Shown: piece by piece, positions 55,670-64,000 of the stretch | Position numbering within the stretch: the first letter of the stretch is position 1 | How the letters are laid out: each line of letters begins with the position of its first letter | From: Shewanella putrefaciens | GTDB taxonomy: Bacteria; Pseudomonadota; Gammaproteobacteria; Enterobacterales; Shewanellaceae | DNA: 64,000 nucleotides | NCBI RefSeq assembly: GCF_016406305.1 | Contig: NZ_CP066369.1 | Location: 1,816,501 to 1,880,500, forward strand | Direction of reading: 5' to 3' | The notes under the pieces: generated by a model | Told to the model about the DNA's origin: nothing | Seen by the model: the letters and a program-made list of their open reading frames with translations, nothing else | Databases searched by the model: none | Translations under genes and position numbers: made by a program

Positions 55670-55930
55670 TTAGGGTACTAGGTGATTTCTTTTCAGGATC
55701 TTATAGGTTCGAAGGCTCATTTTTTCGAGATTTTTTAAGTCCAATAAACTCGGATCGGATTCGCTATACTGCCAGTAGCTTATTTCTGCATCGAGCATTT
55801 CAAGCATTTTTTTCGAGCAACCTAAACATTCTCCCTGGCACATTTGCGCCTCATCCAAATGAAATGGAATACGCTGTTTAATTACGCTAATCATGTTTTG
55901 CATAGCGACTTTGGTGTTGGGTTTTGGCAT
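55670..55930 (-). CDS. Small cysteine-containing hypothetical protein
   Basis: I do not recognise this 86-residue protein. A C-x3-C-x2-C cluster (C-Q-G-E-C-L-G-C) at about residues 31-38 suggests metal or iron-sulfur binding or a redox role. The rest is helical and charged. It is convergent with the PLP enzyme. Confidence 0.55.
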   Translation of the reverse strand: MPKPNTKVAMQNMISVIKQRIPFHLDEAQMCQGECLGCSKKMLEMLDAEISYWQYSESDPSLLDLKNLEKMSLRTYKILKRNHLVP

Positions 55931-56198
55931 GACTCAGCGTTGAATGGGGGTTTTGGGGGGGAATATTAGTGGATGCGAAAATGAAAAAAGGTGATCTAAA
56001 TCTAATATACACATTTGGTTCGGCAGATATCTGTGTGAGTAAGATATAGCCAGAACCAAATGAGTTGCGTCAAAGAGACGTAGTGGGATAGCAAGGCGTG
56101 ACATTTAGCTATCGGCTGCTTAAGTTATCGGTACGGCGAGGAAAATGGAAACCGAATTAACCTAATTTAAGCAAGCGGTATTACAGTATTAATTTGAC

Positions 56199-56372
56199 TT
56201 ATTTGTTTGCTGACAATAACCATTTCATAAAGCTAATGGCTTCTGTGCGCTTCGAAAAAGTCTGTCTGTTTTTACCTTGTCTATCGGTAAAAGCAATAGA
56301 GGTTTTGTTTACTGAGATTGAATCAACAGGGAAGTTCACTGTGATTTCATGTCCGTTAATTTTGTATGACAT
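56199..56372 (-). CDS. 57-residue hypothetical protein
   Basis: The start is set by a strong AAGGAG site 8 bases before the ATG. The product (M-S-Y-K-I-N-G-H-E-I..., ending K-W-L-L-S-A-N-K) is small, soluble and beta-prone at the N terminus. It is not recognised. The ribosome-binding site is the main support. Confidence 0.55.
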   Translation of the reverse strand: MSYKINGHEITVNFPVDSISVNKTSIAFTDRQGKNRQTFSKRTEAISFMKWLLSANK

Positions 56373-56912
56373 AAGCCACACTCCTTTTATTTAATTCACC
56401 CTTAGGTGAGAGAGTTATAACAATAAAATATCCTTAGCAACAGTGCGAAAGATGGTTCTAATAGTGTCGAGGTTACCCCATCTCTTAACGGTTGAGCAAG
56501 AGATGACTTATCGATAATTAATGTATCTCATCGATTATGTCAATGGATTCACTCAATTAAACCAGTTGAACATAGCTTAATGACAAGACTATGACAGCAA
56601 TAAATTTAATAAGTTCATTAGACAAAATCAAATACTGTTAGCACTAATTGATTGAGTTTACGGGGTTTTGCTTGTAGTAGGCTTTCTTCGTGAGGACCAA
56701 GGTTTGATACATATCGATCAAACTGGATTAAAAAGGTAACAACAAGGTGGATCTCAAAACGAAGCGCAGTATATCAGCAAAATTCACTTAAGCAAGTTTA
56801 TTTTTTACCCAGAGAGATTATAAATTGCGACATATTAAACTTATGTTAACAATTTTAACCCATTTGTCGGGTAAACATAAAAAATAAGGCCGTTAGCGCT
56901 TCAGTTTTAGCG
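56373..56912. other. Gene-free, AT-rich stretch
   Basis: These 540 bp between the 57-residue gene and the ChrR gene contain one hairpin (CATCTCTT / AAGAGATG, about 56478-56505) and otherwise show nothing recognisable. Both flanking genes run leftward, so the promoter of the small gene should be here. Confidence 0.45.
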
Positions 56913-57608
56913 TTAATAAATCAGTTCACCTATAGGGTTAAGTAGCTTACTCAGGCCCTTAGTGAAATGCAGGGGAGCATCTAATACCGTGTAACATAAG
57001 CAACCTGTTTTTGTTTTTGGGGCATGATGGGTTTGATGGTCTAATAAAATAAAATCCCCAGGGACATATTCACCGTTAATATCGGTAAATTCACCCGCAA
57101 GTAGTAGGGTTAGCTCATATCCTTTATGGGTATGTTGAGGTATTTCCCCAAGTGCATCTATGTGTAATAAACTGGCGCGGGTGTTTAATTCGTCCACATC
57201 GAAGCGCATGCGGCTGACTTTGCCAAGTTGTTGCCATGGACGGGTTAAATGCTGGCGAAATACCGCTGGAATATTGTAGATTGCCGTTTTTATTGACAGC
57301 GATATAGGTGAATAGCTAAGCGTAATATTCGCCTCTGGCTGACTAAAAATATGTGCCAACATGGCTTGTAACTCATCTGGAAGCGGATCCGCCACTAAGG
57401 TCATGTCCGTCTGGGATGCTGTTATTACATCCTCATTGCTTTGTGCGTTCAACACCTGTTGAGCCTGCTGTTCGGTCAATGCTGCGACAATAGCGGCGCA
57501 TTTATCACACAGACTACAGTGGGCCGATATCGCAATAGCCATAGAGAGTGGGAGTTCACCCTTTGCATGGGCAAGCAGTAGCGCTTCCTGTGGATGATGT
57601 TTAATCAT
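56913..57608 (-). CDS. chrR: ChrR-type zinc-binding anti-sigma factor
   Basis: The 231-residue protein has the zinc anti-sigma motif H-C-S-L-C-D-K-C near residues 30-37 and a C-terminal cupin domain (H-T-H-K-G-Y-E-L-T-L-L-L-A-G-E). In Rhodobacter, ChrR releases its sigma factor on singlet oxygen stress. Its start overlaps the end of the sigma gene by 8 bp, the usual coupled pair. Confidence 0.88.
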   Translation of the reverse strand: MIKHHPQEALLLAHAKGELPLSMAIAISAHCSLCDKCAAIVAALTEQQAQQVLNAQSNEDVITASQTDMTLVADPLPDELQAMLAHIFSQPEANITLSYSPISLSIKTAIYNIPAVFRQHLTRPWQQLGKVSRMRFDVDELNTRASLLHIDALGEIPQHTHKGYELTLLLAGEFTDINGEYVPGDFILLDHQTHHAPKTKTGCLCYTVLDAPLHFTKGLSKLLNPIGELIY

Positions 57609-58266
57609 TATGTGTCTCCAAAAAGCTTTTTAGCTTCTCTAACCCCAGTCGTAGGCGGGATTTGATCGTGCCAATGGGGACATTTAAGGTGTCTGCTAAC
57701 TCTTGCTGGGTGAGTTCCTGCATATAAATGCCCTGTACCACTTGGCGCTGAGTGAGGGGAAGGGCATCCACATGTTCGAGTAGTTTTGCGGTAAGTTTAT
57801 GATCGGGCTGTATCTCTTGGCTTACCGTATCGCAAAGGGGCCATATATCATCACCAAAAACATCTTCTTTATTGTGTTGGACTCGCCTCAACATATCAAA
57901 GCACTGGTTACGCATTATGGTAAAAATCCAAGTGGTCACCGAACCTTTGTCTGCATTGTAAAGATGGGCTTTTGTCCATACGCTGGTCATGGTTTCTTGT
58001 ACTAGATCCATTGCCAGGCCCTGTTGATTTAGGCGCTGTAAGCCGAAGGCTCGGATCTTAGGCATAAAATGAGTGAACAAATCGCCAAAGGCGGCTTTGT
58101 CTCTTTGATTGGCAACTTTTAACATCGCTGCGGTCAATCGATCTATTTCTACCTGCTGCTCAGTTAAATCTTGAGCATGAGTTTCATTATCCATAGCCGT
58201 GTTTATCAGGGATGAGATGGGTCTATGATACCGATTTTGCTCAGGTAGTGATTGAATATTTTCCAT
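57601..58266 (-). CDS. rpoE: ECF sigma factor of the RpoE-ChrR (ECF11-like) type
   Basis: The 221-residue protein has sigma region 2 (D-L-V-Q-E-T-M-T-S-V-W) and region 4 (V-P-I-G-T-I-K-S-R-L-R-L-G-L-E-K-L). Pairing with ChrR places it in the ECF11-like group that answers photo-oxidative stress, so it is not the envelope-stress RpoE. The first 24 residues may be untranslated, since another ATG lies at 58194. A candidate autoregulated promoter lies just upstream. Confidence 0.88.
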   Translation of the reverse strand: MENIQSLPEQNRYHRPISSLINTAMDNETHAQDLTEQQVEIDRLTAAMLKVANQRDKAAFGDLFTHFMPKIRAFGLQRLNQQGLAMDLVQETMTSVWTKAHLYNADKGSVTTWIFTIMRNQCFDMLRRVQHNKEDVFGDDIWPLCDTVSQEIQPDHKLTAKLLEHVDALPLTQRQVVQGIYMQELTQQELADTLNVPIGTIKSRLRLGLEKLKSFLETHND

Positions 58267-58328
58267 TATTTTGCCCTTATCCCCTAAACAGATGTCGGTA
58301 GTGGACCATTTCCCCCTTCAGTGTTGAG

Positions 58329-58357
58329 TAATACGTCAGTGGCAAGATAAAAGATCA
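58329..58357 (-). promoter_or_regulatory. Candidate ECF11-type promoter of the sigma-chrR operon
   Basis: TGATCT and TATTA with an 18-bp spacer resemble the TGATCC-N18-TAAGA promoter of Rhodobacter RpoE. It lies about 60 bp before the sigma gene. Confidence 0.4.
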
Positions 58358-58366
58358 CTGGATTAT

Positions 58367-58918
58367 TTATTTTATTACGGCTCGGAGTAAGTTTCGCGCC
58401 ACAGTGTGATCTTGGCTATTGATACAAGTGTATTTTTCCGCGGCCTGTACGGGTAATATTTCTAACCAGCGCTGGCAAACCCAGGCGATATCTTCAAATT
58501 GTGCCGCTTGGTAATGCTGTAAATGTTGAGGATATTCCTTAAGAATATTTTGTAGCATTTGGCTAAGGTAGCGTTCGTCCGTGGCGATGGGGACCGCAGG
58601 CCAATTATCGATGAGGGTGATATCTCCGCGTTTTAATCCATCGTTTTCAATCTCAATATGATTAAGTTTAAAGCGTTGACTACCTTGAATGCTGATCCCT
58701 AGGGTGCCATCGGCTAAGGTTTCAAAATCGATGATATGCACTAAAGTACCAATAGGTTGAATGGTTTTTCCATCGTCTGCCATCATACATAGGCCAAAGC
58801 CTTGCTCGGTTTTTAACGACTCTGCCACTAAGCGTTTATAGCGAGGTTCAAAGATCCGCAGTTGGGTGTATCCCTCGGGTAATAAACAGATAGGCAATGG
58901 GAAAAGAGGTAATTTCAT
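58367..58918 (-). CDS. LON substrate-binding domain protein
   Basis: The 183-residue protein consists of a LON N-terminal domain (L-F-P-L-P-I-C-L-L-P-E-G, R-I-F-E-P-R-Y, and G-S-Q-R-F) with no ATPase or protease part. Such stand-alone domains often sit near rpoE-chrR in marine gammaproteobacteria. It lies upstream of the sigma gene on the same strand. ATG 58918 is chosen over the longer frame on family alignment. Confidence 0.85.
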   Translation of the reverse strand: MKLPLFPLPICLLPEGYTQLRIFEPRYKRLVAESLKTEQGFGLCMMADDGKTIQPIGTLVHIIDFETLADGTLGISIQGSQRFKLNHIEIENDGLKRGDITLIDNWPAVPIATDERYLSQMLQNILKEYPQHLQHYQAAQFEDIAWVCQRWLEILPVQAAEKYTCINSQDHTVARNLLRAVIK

Positions 58919-59015
58919 AGTGGCCTCGGGTGAACTAATGTCTATATCATTACGTAACATAGCGGAAATTTGATCAGTTATTCGTATAAGAGTTTACTCA
59001 CACTAAGGGGATGAT

Positions 59016-59633
59016 ATGAAGCTAAATCCATTTGAGAAGCAGATAGTCCGACATCCATTGCGATTTTGGCTACAGAACCATATCGAAGCCCCATTGTTGA
59101 CGTCCATGATGCCTAAACCTATGGCGTGTTTTGAGCAGGCGCTCGAAATCGGTTGTGGTTTTGGTAACGGTATTCACCTGATCCGTGAGCATTTTGGCGC
59201 CGGACACGTTACCGCCGTGGATATTGATCCCGAAATGGTCGCTGCGGCAAAGGGGCGCTGGCAACGCTCACCCCATGGATTAAAGGATCTCGATTTTGCC
59301 ATTACGGATGCGACTCGGCTCCCCTTTGCCGATGCCCAGTTTGATATAGTGTTTAACTTTGCTGTTTTCCACCATATTCCCGATTGGCAAATGGCCATCG
59401 AAGAGGTCGCCAGAGTGTTAAAACCCGATGGTTTTTTTGTGGTGGAGGACTTGTACCGCGCGGCTATCTGTAATCCGCTCAGTCGCAGGCTATTTGAGCA
59501 TCCACAACAAAACCGTTTTAATCACCGGGAATTTTTGGCGGTATTACGCCAAGCGGGGTTTTTGATCGTCTGTGAGCGAAATGCGTTTAATCTTGCGGGT
59601 ATGGTGCTTGCTCAAAAAACACTGCGTTTATGA
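59016..59633 (+). CDS. Class I SAM-dependent methyltransferase
   Basis: The 205-residue protein has motif I A-L-E-I-G-C-G-F-G-N-G, the acidic loop V-D-I-D-P-E and the post-motif F-D-I-V-F-N-F-A-V-F-H-H-I, typical of UbiE-like small-molecule methyltransferases. The substrate is unknown. It is divergent from the LON-domain gene. Confidence 0.85.
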   Translation: MKLNPFEKQIVRHPLRFWLQNHIEAPLLTSMMPKPMACFEQALEIGCGFGNGIHLIREHFGAGHVTAVDIDPEMVAAAKGRWQRSPHGLKDLDFAITDATRLPFADAQFDIVFNFAVFHHIPDWQMAIEEVARVLKPDGFFVVEDLYRAAICNPLSRRLFEHPQQNRFNHREFLAVLRQAGFLIVCERNAFNLAGMVLAQKTLRL

Positions 59634-59842
59634 GGCTATATTTATCTGTGACTCCGCTGGGGAAATTTGCGCTTTGGGTGGCTCAAATAAGCCACAATGG
59701 TTCCTCTATTGTGCGAGAGTGATTGTAATTTTTAGATAAAAGCGCGCCTTGGCATAGTTCTCATCCTTAGTTTGCCGCTATAATTTAGCTTAATCCTTAG
59801 CATGCGAGGAAAGGTTTTCCTCCAGAGTAGAGAAGCAGCATT

Positions 59843-60787
59843 ATGGCAAACGTACTTGCAACCGTAGATCAACGTACCAAACTCGTCGGTGAGAATCGGC
59901 TTGAGTTGTTGCTTTTTCGGATTAACTCTACACAGCTATTTGCTATTAACGTCTTCAAGGTCAAAGAAGTTGTCAAGCTGCCGCCACTCAATGCTATGCC
60001 GGGGAGCCATCCGCATATTTTTGGCGTGGCCAATATTCGTGGCATGTCTATCCCTGTGATTGATTTACGCTCGGCGATAGGCTTTAGCCCCATTCCTCCT
60101 GGGGATGATGCCAACATGATCATCACAGAATATAACCGCAGCGTGCAGGGCTTTTTAGTCGGTAAGGTTGAGCACATTATCAACATGACTTGGAGTGACA
60201 TTATGCCGCCGCCGAAAACGGCTGGGCGGAATAATTATCTGACGGCCATCACCCGCATTGAATACCAAGGGCAATCCCATTTAGTCTCTATCATCGATGT
60301 GGAAAAGGTGCTGGCGGAGATCATTCACTACGATGTACGCCTTTCCGAAGGGGTGCTGGATGAAAACTTAGTCCATGAAATGCCTGGACGAAAAATATTG
60401 ATTGTCGATGACTCTTCCACCGCAAGGCGACAAGTGAGGGAAACACTCGGCCAGTTAGGGATTGAAATTATTGAGGCTTCAGATGGCCTACAGGCCCTAA
60501 ATTTGCTGCAAAAGTGGCGTGATGAGGGCAAACAAGTTTCCAAAGAATTGTTAATGATGATAACCGACGCTGAAATGCCGGAAATGGACGGTTATAAACT
60601 GACCTATGAAGTGCGTAACGATAAAGCCATGGCGGATTTATTTATTACTCTCAATACCTCCCTTAGTGGCAGTTTTAATAATGCCATGGTTGAGAAAGTC
60701 GGTTGTGATCGTTTTATCTCTAAATTCCAACCCGATTTGCTGGTGGAGGTCGTGCAGGAAAGATTAAGGCAAGTCATTAATAACTAA
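59843..60787 (+). CDS. cheV: Chemotaxis coupling protein CheV
   Basis: CheV couples chemoreceptors to CheA and adapts by phosphorylation. A CheW domain (about 15-165) is followed by a receiver domain (about 185-310) with the phosphoacceptor Asp242 in M-I-T-D-A-E-M-P-E-M-D-G. Its 314 residues match the family. Confidence 0.94.
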   Translation: MANVLATVDQRTKLVGENRLELLLFRINSTQLFAINVFKVKEVVKLPPLNAMPGSHPHIFGVANIRGMSIPVIDLRSAIGFSPIPPGDDANMIITEYNRSVQGFLVGKVEHIINMTWSDIMPPPKTAGRNNYLTAITRIEYQGQSHLVSIIDVEKVLAEIIHYDVRLSEGVLDENLVHEMPGRKILIVDDSSTARRQVRETLGQLGIEIIEASDGLQALNLLQKWRDEGKQVSKELLMMITDAEMPEMDGYKLTYEVRNDKAMADLFITLNTSLSGSFNNAMVEKVGCDRFISKFQPDLLVEVVQERLRQVINN

Positions 60788-60829
60788 GCTATGTCGTTAA
60801 TAACGAGGTTAAGGCTTAATGGGGGCAGT

Positions 60830-61471
60830 TTAGCCGGCTAATTCGGCTTTGATATCGGCTAATACTTGCTGTTTCATTTCCTTGGCGGCGGCAATATGGA
60901 TGCGAGCAAGCCTTAGGGCATAGCTAAATCGCCCCCGACCGAGGAGCCTAACCAATTCGGCAAAAAAGCGTGGGTCTAGGGTAAATTGGGTGCTGTAATA
61001 GTGGATGGCTGCGTGTAGCGAAGTATAAATGACCCCATCAAATTCAAAGCCTGCGCCATGCCCTTGATCATCAATAGCGACGCCTTCGAGCACAATCGGC
61101 CAGCCGGGAGCATTTATCCTGTCGCGGGCAATTTGATACATCATCCAAGCACTTTTCTTAAATCCCTCAAAGACTTTACAGGAGAATTCCGACTCGGCGA
61201 GTTCTTCTTCAGTCCAGTTAATCCCTATAGCCAAGTGTTTGGCATAAATGCGCATCAAGGCATCCTTTACCGCCATGCGGCAATCCCAAATGGAGGTCAG
61301 CCTATGTTGCTTAGCCAGAGTTAAACATTCGCCACAGGCGGGCACGGCGAGGGAAGGATGGGGAGTATGTACTTGACTGTGATATTCAAAATAGCGATCA
61401 CAGGGCTCACCACAGAACCAGCAGATATGACGTTTATCGAAGGGGATATCAATGGGCGTGATAGCTGACAT
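60830..61471 (-). CDS. Conserved hypothetical protein with two cysteine pairs
   Basis: The 213-residue protein begins with C-W-F-C-G-E-P-C and A-C-G-E-C, a four-cysteine arrangement like a zinc ribbon or HNH-type metal site. The rest is helical without a recognised domain. The function is unknown. The ATG at 61471 directly follows a TTG that is a less likely start. Confidence 0.7.
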   Translation of the reverse strand: MSAITPIDIPFDKRHICWFCGEPCDRYFEYHSQVHTPHPSLAVPACGECLTLAKQHRLTSIWDCRMAVKDALMRIYAKHLAIGINWTEEELAESEFSCKVFEGFKKSAWMMYQIARDRINAPGWPIVLEGVAIDDQGHGAGFEFDGVIYTSLHAAIHYYSTQFTLDPRFFAELVRLLGRGRFSYALRLARIHIAAAKEMKQQVLADIKAELAG

Positions 61472-61522
61472 CAAGGTTTGAGAGCCCCAGACCTTGATGC
61501 CACATCACTTAAGCTAAAGGGC

Positions 61523-61882
61523 TTAAACTTCTTCAACATCAACTAAATCTTTGGCTAAAACGATAGGATCTAGCTCTAAACATTCTTCATCGGTTTGCCA
61601 ATCCACACCGATTAATACACCGTCATCATTCAGATCAGAAACCCAATATTCCAAGAACTCTTCGAGTGAAATAGAAACGGCTTGGTAATCATGCCATTCT
61701 TCACTGCAGTGGGACTTTGCCGCCGCTTCGCTTGACCATAATGGCATCACGTCTGTGTCTTCAAACTCACTGGAGTCACAAACGACCCAGCCTTCGCCAG
61801 TTTCATCCATTAGACCCCAAAGCGTCTGATGTTGTTTTACATTTTCGATAAAGCCAGCCAAAGCCGCATTGATTTCAGTCAT
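61523..61882 (-). CDS. DUF2750 family protein
   Basis: The 119-residue acidic protein matches DUF2750 (W-G-L-M-D-E-T-G-E-G-W-V-V-C, then P-L-W-S-S-E-A-A-A and I-G-V-D-W-Q). No function is known. It is on the same strand as, and 52 bp upstream of, the preceding hypothetical gene. Confidence 0.85.
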   Translation of the reverse strand: MTEINAALAGFIENVKQHQTLWGLMDETGEGWVVCDSSEFEDTDVMPLWSSEAAAKSHCSEEWHDYQAVSISLEEFLEYWVSDLNDDGVLIGVDWQTDEECLELDPIVLAKDLVDVEEV

Positions 61883-62132
61883 GATAGGTCTCTTTGAAGT
61901 GTGCTGTTAACATACCCATTATACGGTAACATCGACATAGGCCAAGGGATTCTTTGTTAAGATTTTTCTTGTGTTGGTTAACTGAGCAAGTAAGTCAGTT
62001 TATCCCAGTATTTGTCGTCATAAGGATTGTGTTAACTGGCGCTATGGGTCAGGATTGCTATTGTTTTAACGCGTATTGCTATCGTCTCAACGTGTATTTT
62101 TACCTTGGGAATCAAATATTGGAGTGATAGGT

Positions 62133-63431
62133 TTGATTAGAATTAAAGGAATTACCTACCTTGTCGCTAGCCTTGCTGCCAGTGTGAGTTTAAGTGCTTG
62201 TTCAACTGCCCCGACATCGAGCCCAAGCAGCAATAGCGCCGTTGCCGATGTCAAGTCCCAGTCCCAGAGCAGTGAGCTAGATATTAATGCCACAATTCAA
62301 GCAAATGCCGATGCGTTTGCGGGGTGCATCACTACTTTACAGACGCGGGCGCGCAGCGAAGGCCTATCGGACGATACGATTAATTCTACCGTCGCCAACC
62401 TGCAATTTGTGCCTAAGGTCATTGAGCTTGATCAGCAGCAGCCAGAATTTAGCCAAACCTTTGCCAATTATTTTAATAAACGCGCCACCGATTGGCGGGT
62501 TAACGAAGGCCGGCGTTTACTGCAAAAACATCGAGTATTACTGGATAAACTCGCTCAGGAATACGGCGTACCGCCCCAGTATATTTTGTCGTTTTGGGGA
62601 TTAGAGACTAATTACGGTTCTTACAAGGGTAAAATGTCGGTACTCGACTCCCTTGCAACCTTGGCCTGTGAGCCGCGTCGCAGCAGTTACTTCACCACTG
62701 AATTGATGCAGGCACTTAAATTAAAAGAAAAATATAATTTTGATAAAGGCACTATGGTGGGGTCTTGGGCGGGGGCGATGGGGCATACACAATTTATGCC
62801 ATCGGCCTATGCCAAGTACGCCATTGATGGTGATGGCGATGGCAAAGCCGATCTTTGGAATAGCACCGCCGATGCCTTAACGTCGGCGGCAAATTTTTTA
62901 CAGCACTTAGGTTGGCAACGCAATCAGCGCTGGGGGCGTGAAGTGTTGCTACCAGCGCATTTTAGTTACGATCATCTAGGGGCTAAGCAGGCATTACCAC
63001 TCTCAGCTTGGGCGAAACAGGCGGTTGTCCAGACGAATGGCCAGCCGTTACCCGCAGTGGATATCAATGCCGCGCTGTATTTGCCCGCAGGTCATACTGG
63101 ACCTGCGTTTTTAGGCTATGAAAACTTTAATGTCATTATGCGTTGGAATCGCTCCGAGTTTTACGCGATTACCGTGGGGCATTTAGCCGATCGCATTAAT
63201 GGCGGGGAGCCACTTAAGGTAAGTCCTCCGGAGCAGCCGCGTTTAAGCCGCGAGCAGGTTAAGCTATTGCAGGGCAAACTGAACGAGGCGGGTTTTGATG
63301 TGGGTAAGCCTGACGGTGTTTTAGGGCGCAATTCTGCCGCGGGGATCCAAGCCTTCCAGCGTAGCCAAAATATGGTTGCCGATGGTTTTCCAAGCCCAGA
63401 GGTCTTTACCGCCCTAGGAATCACACTTTAA
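62133..63431 (+). CDS. MltB-family lytic murein transglycosylase, lipoprotein
   Basis: This enzyme cleaves peptidoglycan glycan strands with formation of anhydromuramic ends. The TTG start is chosen because GGAG lies 8 bases upstream and the product then opens with a lipoprotein signal ending in L-S-A-C. The catalytic Glu158 lies in S-F-W-G-L-E-T-N-Y-G. A peptidoglycan-binding domain (about 370-432, Q-G-K-L-N-E-A-G-F-D-V-G-K-P-D-G) closes the protein. It is anchored in the outer membrane. Confidence 0.9.
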   Translation: MIRIKGITYLVASLAASVSLSACSTAPTSSPSSNSAVADVKSQSQSSELDINATIQANADAFAGCITTLQTRARSEGLSDDTINSTVANLQFVPKVIELDQQQPEFSQTFANYFNKRATDWRVNEGRRLLQKHRVLLDKLAQEYGVPPQYILSFWGLETNYGSYKGKMSVLDSLATLACEPRRSSYFTTELMQALKLKEKYNFDKGTMVGSWAGAMGHTQFMPSAYAKYAIDGDGDGKADLWNSTADALTSAANFLQHLGWQRNQRWGREVLLPAHFSYDHLGAKQALPLSAWAKQAVVQTNGQPLPAVDINAALYLPAGHTGPAFLGYENFNVIMRWNRSEFYAITVGHLADRINGGEPLKVSPPEQPRLSREQVKLLQGKLNEAGFDVGKPDGVLGRNSAAGIQAFQRSQNMVADGFPSPEVFTALGITL

Positions 63432-63533
63432 GCGGGGCATTAAACTGCTGGTGGGATAAAAAAGTGGAGTGAATAGGTCAGTTTTGTTAAGCTCGGCCGA
63501 CATTTGAAATCGAAGTAAATCAAAGGATATTCG

Positions 63534-64000
63534 ATGAGCATTAAAGACGATATGGTGGTGCAGTTTAATTACACACTGCGCGACGAAAAAGGCGAAGTGA
63601 TTGAAACCAATGAAGGCCGTGAGCCTATCGCTTATTTACATGGCCATGACAACATGATGCCAGGTGTTGAAAACGCCATTGACGGTAAAGCGATTGGTGA
63701 AAAATTCACTGTGACTCTACCCGCAGCCGAAACCTATGGTGAGCGCGTAGCCGATGCCGATGCGCACCAACGCGTGTCAGTAAAGCACTTATTAGGTGCG
63801 ACTGTGTGGAAACCGGGTATGACGGCTGTGGTGAATACCGACCATGGCCAACGCCAAGTGACTATCGTTAAAGTGGGTAAATTTATGGCGACTGTGGATG
63901 TCAATCATCCTCTGGCTGGCCGTGATTTAACCTTTGATATCGAAATCGTCGGTGCCCGCGAGGCATCCGCTGAAGAAATTGCCCATGGTCACGCCCATGG
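63534..64000 (+). CDS. slyD: FKBP-type peptidyl-prolyl isomerase SlyD, N-terminal part
   Basis: SlyD is a prolyl isomerase and metallochaperone. The visible 155 residues hold the split FKBP domain (V-V-Q-F-N-Y-T-L, Y-L-H-G-H-D-N-M-M-P-G-V-E) with the inserted chaperone flap, and the start of the histidine-rich tail (H-G-H-A-H-G). The gene runs off the window. AAAGGA lies before the ATG. Confidence 0.95.
   Translation, partial: MSIKDDMVVQFNYTLRDEKGEVIETNEGREPIAYLHGHDNMMPGVENAIDGKAIGEKFTVTLPAAETYGERVADADAHQRVSVKHLLGATVWKPGMTAVVNTDHGQRQVTIVKVGKFMATVDVNHPLAGRDLTFDIEIVGAREASAEEIAHGHAH

Noticed and set aside
57601..58266. Envelope-stress sigma-E
   Set aside because: It is followed by a ChrR-type zinc cupin anti-sigma factor and not by rseA, so it belongs to the ECF11-like group.

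Overview
The window reads as a chromosomal segment of a gammaproteobacterium, almost certainly Shewanella. The grounds are gene content and order: motY, a lipoprotein prolyl oligopeptidase, ybgC-tolQRAB-pal-cpoB, a large tRNA-Lys array, grx, radD, acs next to a CrbS-type kinase, the bio cluster, hmgA-hppD, a rpoE-chrR pair and cheV. The window opens inside motY and closes inside slyD. The species is not resolved.

Layout. Positions 1-10000 hold the end of motY, a gene-free stretch with a likely small RNA on the minus strand, a secreted prolyl oligopeptidase, the complete Tol-Pal envelope operon and nine tRNA-Lys loci, two of them degenerate. Positions 10000-23300 hold glutaredoxin, the helicase RadD, acetyl-CoA synthetase with its divergent transporter-linked hybrid kinase, and the biotin cluster (bioA divergent from bioB, a fused bioF-bioC, and bioD) with a candidate BirA operator. 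Positions 23300-32000 hold an OpgG/OpgD-type protein, a tiny membrane protein and four peptidases (PepE, HtpX, an M3 lipoprotein and an M20 dipeptidase).

Positions 32000-36200 are an accessory island. Two complete integron gene cassettes with near-identical attC sites carry a TIR-domain protein of the CAP12/Pycsar-effector type and a protein with a HEPN-like R-N-x3-H motif. A third cassette is cut by an IS982-like remnant. A REP-associated tyrosine transposase broken by a 13-bp insertion follows, then a 191-bp direct repeat. No integrase gene is in the window, so the cassettes form an integrase-less attC cluster. This is the best candidate for an unusual system here.

Positions 36200-64000 return to ordinary backbone. 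They carry gamma-glutamyltransferase, a LysE exporter, a MASE1-GGDEF cyclase, tyrosine catabolism (hmgA-hppD with a divergent LysR regulator), a flippase, an acyl-CoA synthetase, an M14 peptidase overlapping an alpha/beta hydrolase, a MITE-like repeat, a PLP desulfhydrase-family enzyme, the ECF sigma/ChrR stress pair with a LON-domain neighbour, a methyltransferase, CheV, conserved hypotheticals and a lytic transglycosylase.

Several sets appear to work together. Tol-Pal spans the envelope. CrbS sits beside its likely target acs. The bio genes share one divergent control region. HmgA and HppD act in successive steps. ChrR presumably holds the ECF sigma factor.
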